From positions 434,001-498,000 of the forward strand of contig NZ_JAROCG010000002.1 of NCBI RefSeq assembly GCF_030433645.1: a stretch of DNA of 64,000 nucleotides. The letters are read 5' to 3'. Below are positions 62,240 through 64,000 of this stretch, in pieces (the first letter of the stretch is position 1; the number at the start of each line of letters is the position of its first letter). The translations under genes and the position numbers were made by a program. A model generated the notes under the pieces. That model saw nothing but the letters and a program-made list of their open reading frames with translations. It had not been told where the DNA came from and searched no databases. The DNA is from Arthrobacter burdickii. GTDB lineage: Bacteria > Actinomycetota > Actinomycetes > Actinomycetales > Micrococcaceae.

Positions 62240-63040
62240 CTAGCTGAACGGCAGCGTGTGGAGCCTCGCCGCCGTCGCCTCCGTCCGTTCCCGCTGCCGC
62301 ATCATCGCCGCGTAGTCACGGTCCCGGCGCGCGGCGATGACCGCGTGCAGGAAGTCCTCCGGAGGCGTGTTCCCGGGCGGCGGGGGCCAGACGTGGTGGC
62401 TCGCCTCGGAGGCGAGATCGAGGGACAGCGTGTGCCGCGCCTGGGGCGTGAGCTTCGGCGCGGAGGCGAGGAACTGCGACATCCTGCGGGCGAGGGCATC
62501 CGGGAGGCGGCCGAAGTCGGCGGTCTCCGACCACTGCTGCAGCCCCGGCGGCATCACGGCGAGTGCGCGGGGCCGGACGACGACGCGCTCCCGCATCGCA
62601 TAGGTCCCGGCGAGGAGGTCGCCGAGGCGCTTGGACTTCTCGTTGAACAGGGACACGATGAACGCGAGCGATCCGCCGAGCATGTAGATCTCCAGGATGG
62701 CGAGCATGCCGCGGATGAAGGCGTGGCGGAAGCGGATCGCACCGCCGTCGTCGCGCACGATCCGCAGGCCCATCACCAGGCGTCCCAGCGACTTCCCGCG
62801 CGTGAGGGTCTCCACGGTCACCGGGAGGACGACCAGGAGCAGGACCACGACGACGAGCAGGAGCGCCCTCGTGAGCGCGGCGTCGAGGATGCCGTCGAAG
62901 ACGTTCCCGATCAGCAGCAGGAGGAGGACCGCGAGGATGACCTGGGCGATGATGTCGATCAGGATGCTCAGCCCACGGGCGGCGAAGCCGGCGGGTCTGA
63001 GCTCCAGGACGACTGCTTCACCGGTGACGACCGAACTCAT
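62240..63040 (-). CDS. RDD family membrane protein
   Basis: This 266-residue protein has an RDD core (AARGLSILIDIIAQVILAVLL, GKSLGRLVMGLRIV, RHAFIRGMLAILEIYML, NEKSKRLGDLLAGTYAM) with the conserved Arg/Asp residues, then a soluble C-terminal region of 100 residues ending with many charged residues. RDD proteins are sometimes Na+/H+ transport-related, but their function is mostly unknown. GGGGGAAC precedes the ATG. It diverges from the SpoIIM-type gene, and this RDD-SpoIIM pair usually sits with DUF58 and MoxR genes, which would lie beyond the window. Confidence 0.88.
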   Translation of the reverse strand: MSSVVTGEAVVLELRPAGFAARGLSILIDIIAQVILAVLLLLLIGNVFDGILDAALTRALLLVVVVLLLVVLPVTVETLTRGKSLGRLVMGLRIVRDDGGAIRFRHAFIRGMLAILEIYMLGGSLAFIVSLFNEKSKRLGDLLAGTYAMRERVVVRPRALAVMPPGLQQWSETADFGRLPDALARRMSQFLASAPKLTPQARHTLSLDLASEASHHVWPPPPGNTPPEDFLHAVIAARRDRDYAAMMRQRERTEATAARLHTLPFS

Positions 63041-63141
63041 GATGTTCCCCCTGGGCAGCTGCTGCTGGTGCGATTCCGGTGTCGGGGCGGATAGCTGCCC
63101 CGCGACGCCGTGCCCAGCCTATCGCCGGCGGGAGCGGACTA

Positions 63142-63157
63142 TAGGGTTAGGCGCATG
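63142..63157 (+). promoter_or_regulatory. Leaderless promoter of the SpoIIM-type gene
   Basis: TAGGGT (63142-63147) is followed by 7 nt and the ATG at 63155, with no ribosome site. Confidence 0.5.
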
Positions 63158-64000
63158 GACGTGGACGCATTCATCGCCGTGCACCGCAGCGACTGGCAAC
63201 GCCTGGACGACCTCGTGCGGCGGCGCAGGCTGGACGGCGCGGAATCGGACGAACTGCTGGTCCTCTACCAGCGGGTGTCCACGCACCTGTCCATCATCCG
63301 CTCGGTCGACCCCGAGAGCGCGCTGTCCGGGTCACTGTCCACGCGCCTCTCGCGAGCCCGGACGCGCTTCACCGGGGCGAGGTCCAATGTCATGGAGGAC
63401 GTCGCCTCCTTCTTCGTGTTCTCCCTGCCGGCCGCCTTCTACCGCATCCGGTGGCTCACCGTCGTGGTGGGCGTGATCTTCCTCGCCGTCACGTGGCTCT
63501 ACGCGCAGTGGGTGGTGGGGACTCCCGGTGTGATCCAGGCGCTCGGAACGGAGGAGGACCTCCGGCGCTATGTGGAGGAGGACTTCATCGACTACTACTC
63601 GGAGAACCCCGCGGCCTCCTTCTCAGGCATGGTGTGGACCAACAACGCCTGGATCGCGCTGCAGGCGGTCGCCTTCGGAGTGACGGGCATCTGGCCGGCC
63701 TTCATCCTGTACCAGAACGCGCAGGGCCTGGGCGTGGCCGCCGGCATGATGGCCGCCCACGACAGGCTCGACGTCTTCTTCTTCTACATCCTGCCGCACG
63801 GCTTCATGGAGCTCACCGCGATCTTCATCGCCACGGCGGCCGGCCTGCGCATCTTCTGGGCATGGGTGGCGCCGGGACGCAGGCTCCGCTCCGTGGCACT
63901 GGCGGAGGAAGGGCGTGCACTGATCACCGTGGCGCTCGGCCTGGTCCTGGTGCTGCTCGTCTCCGGCCTGGTCGAGGGCTTCGTGACACCGAGCGGACTG
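63155..64000 (+). CDS. SpoIIM (DUF95) family membrane protein, 3' end outside window
   Basis: The visible 282 residues begin with a soluble helical N-terminus (DAFIAVHRSDWQRLDDLVRRRR) and then show several helices, with the family stretch TNNAWIALQAVAFGVTGIWPAF and LPHGFMELTAIFIATAAGL. The gene is cut by the window end without a stop. The SpoIIM family is named from sporulation but is widespread in non-sporulating actinobacteria, where the role is unknown. Its neighbour RDD protein is typical company. Confidence 0.9.
   Translation, partial: MDVDAFIAVHRSDWQRLDDLVRRRRLDGAESDELLVLYQRVSTHLSIIRSVDPESALSGSLSTRLSRARTRFTGARSNVMEDVASFFVFSLPAAFYRIRWLTVVVGVIFLAVTWLYAQWVVGTPGVIQALGTEEDLRRYVEEDFIDYYSENPAASFSGMVWTNNAWIALQAVAFGVTGIWPAFILYQNAQGLGVAAGMMAAHDRLDVFFFYILPHGFMELTAIFIATAAGLRIFWAWVAPGRRLRSVALAEEGRALITVALGLVLVLLVSGLVEGFVTPSGL

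Overview
The window is a 64 kb stretch of core chromosome from a very GC-rich actinobacterium, most likely a member of the Micrococcaceae (Arthrobacter and relatives). The evidence is dense GC-rich coding on both strands with 4-bp ATGA/GTGA overlaps, a WhiB regulator, mycothiol metabolism (Mca), a PIN-PhoH protein, an FtsB-type divisome protein, DUF501, DUF3499, DUF4245, DUF4307 and TIGR03089 proteins, and many start codons lying 6-8 nt behind a TANNNT -10 box (leaderless promoters). From memory, several blocks match the order in Mycobacterium tuberculosis: mazG-eno-ftsB-DUF501-ppx; greA-DUF4307-mca-small membrane protein-HlyIII-isoprenyl synthase-phoH; fum-glpX-DUF4245; and purE-purK-gtrA, LCP, TIGR03089, whiB2, metallopeptidase-DUF3499, manA, ahcY. 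I see no insertion sequence, prophage, integrase, CRISPR array or origin. No gene-free stretch exceeds 300 bases; the longer gaps are described as promoters, operators or terminators.

Layout. 1-6.4 kb: nucleoside uptake and salvage (two ABC permease genes, cdd, deoA, then a DedA protein, add and a MazG-type hydrolase). 6.6-13.5 kb: eno, FtsB-like protein, DUF501, Ppx/GppA phosphatase, a mycosin-like subtilase and a type II NADH dehydrogenase behind a near-perfect Rex operator. 13.7-20.7 kb: a tRNA with a UAA anticodon, then a branched-chain amino acid ABC system split into livK (+) and livHMGF (-), with matching operator-like palindromes upstream of both units. 20.9-26 kb: a YccA/Bax-inhibitor protein, then a galactose operon (DeoR-type regulator-galT-galK) with a divergent aldose-1-epimerase.

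26-35.5 kb: AI-2E transporter, threonine deaminase, rhomboid, greA, DUF4307, mca, small membrane protein, HlyIII/PAQR, isoprenyl transferase, phoH. 35.5-45.2 kb: unknown protein, prepilin peptidase, Nudix, TetR plus DHA2 efflux pump with a 29-bp operator, fumC, beta-carbonic anhydrase, DUF4245, glpX, FemABX transferase. 45.2-51.6 kb: manA, LCP transferase, purE, purK, gtrA, TIGR03089. 51.8-64 kb: whiB, a 1.2-kilo-residue membrane glycosyltransferase and DUF5719 protein, metallopeptidase-like protein, DUF3499, Trm112, ahcY, an L,D-transpeptidase, an RDD protein and a SpoIIM protein cut by the window end.

The most interesting signals are regulatory and structural rather than accessory: the Rex site on ndh; the shared operator of the two liv units; tandem repeats that place stop codons in all three frames just after yccA and ndh (and in two frames after glpX); a tRNA-Leu(UAA) without the long variable arm; the whiB/glycosyltransferase junction with no standard start codon; and the LivH permease carrying a secreted N-terminal domain. 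The best candidate for an under-described system is the whiB-glycosyltransferase-DUF5719 cluster. All calls rest on reading the sequence and on remembered family knowledge; no database search was run.
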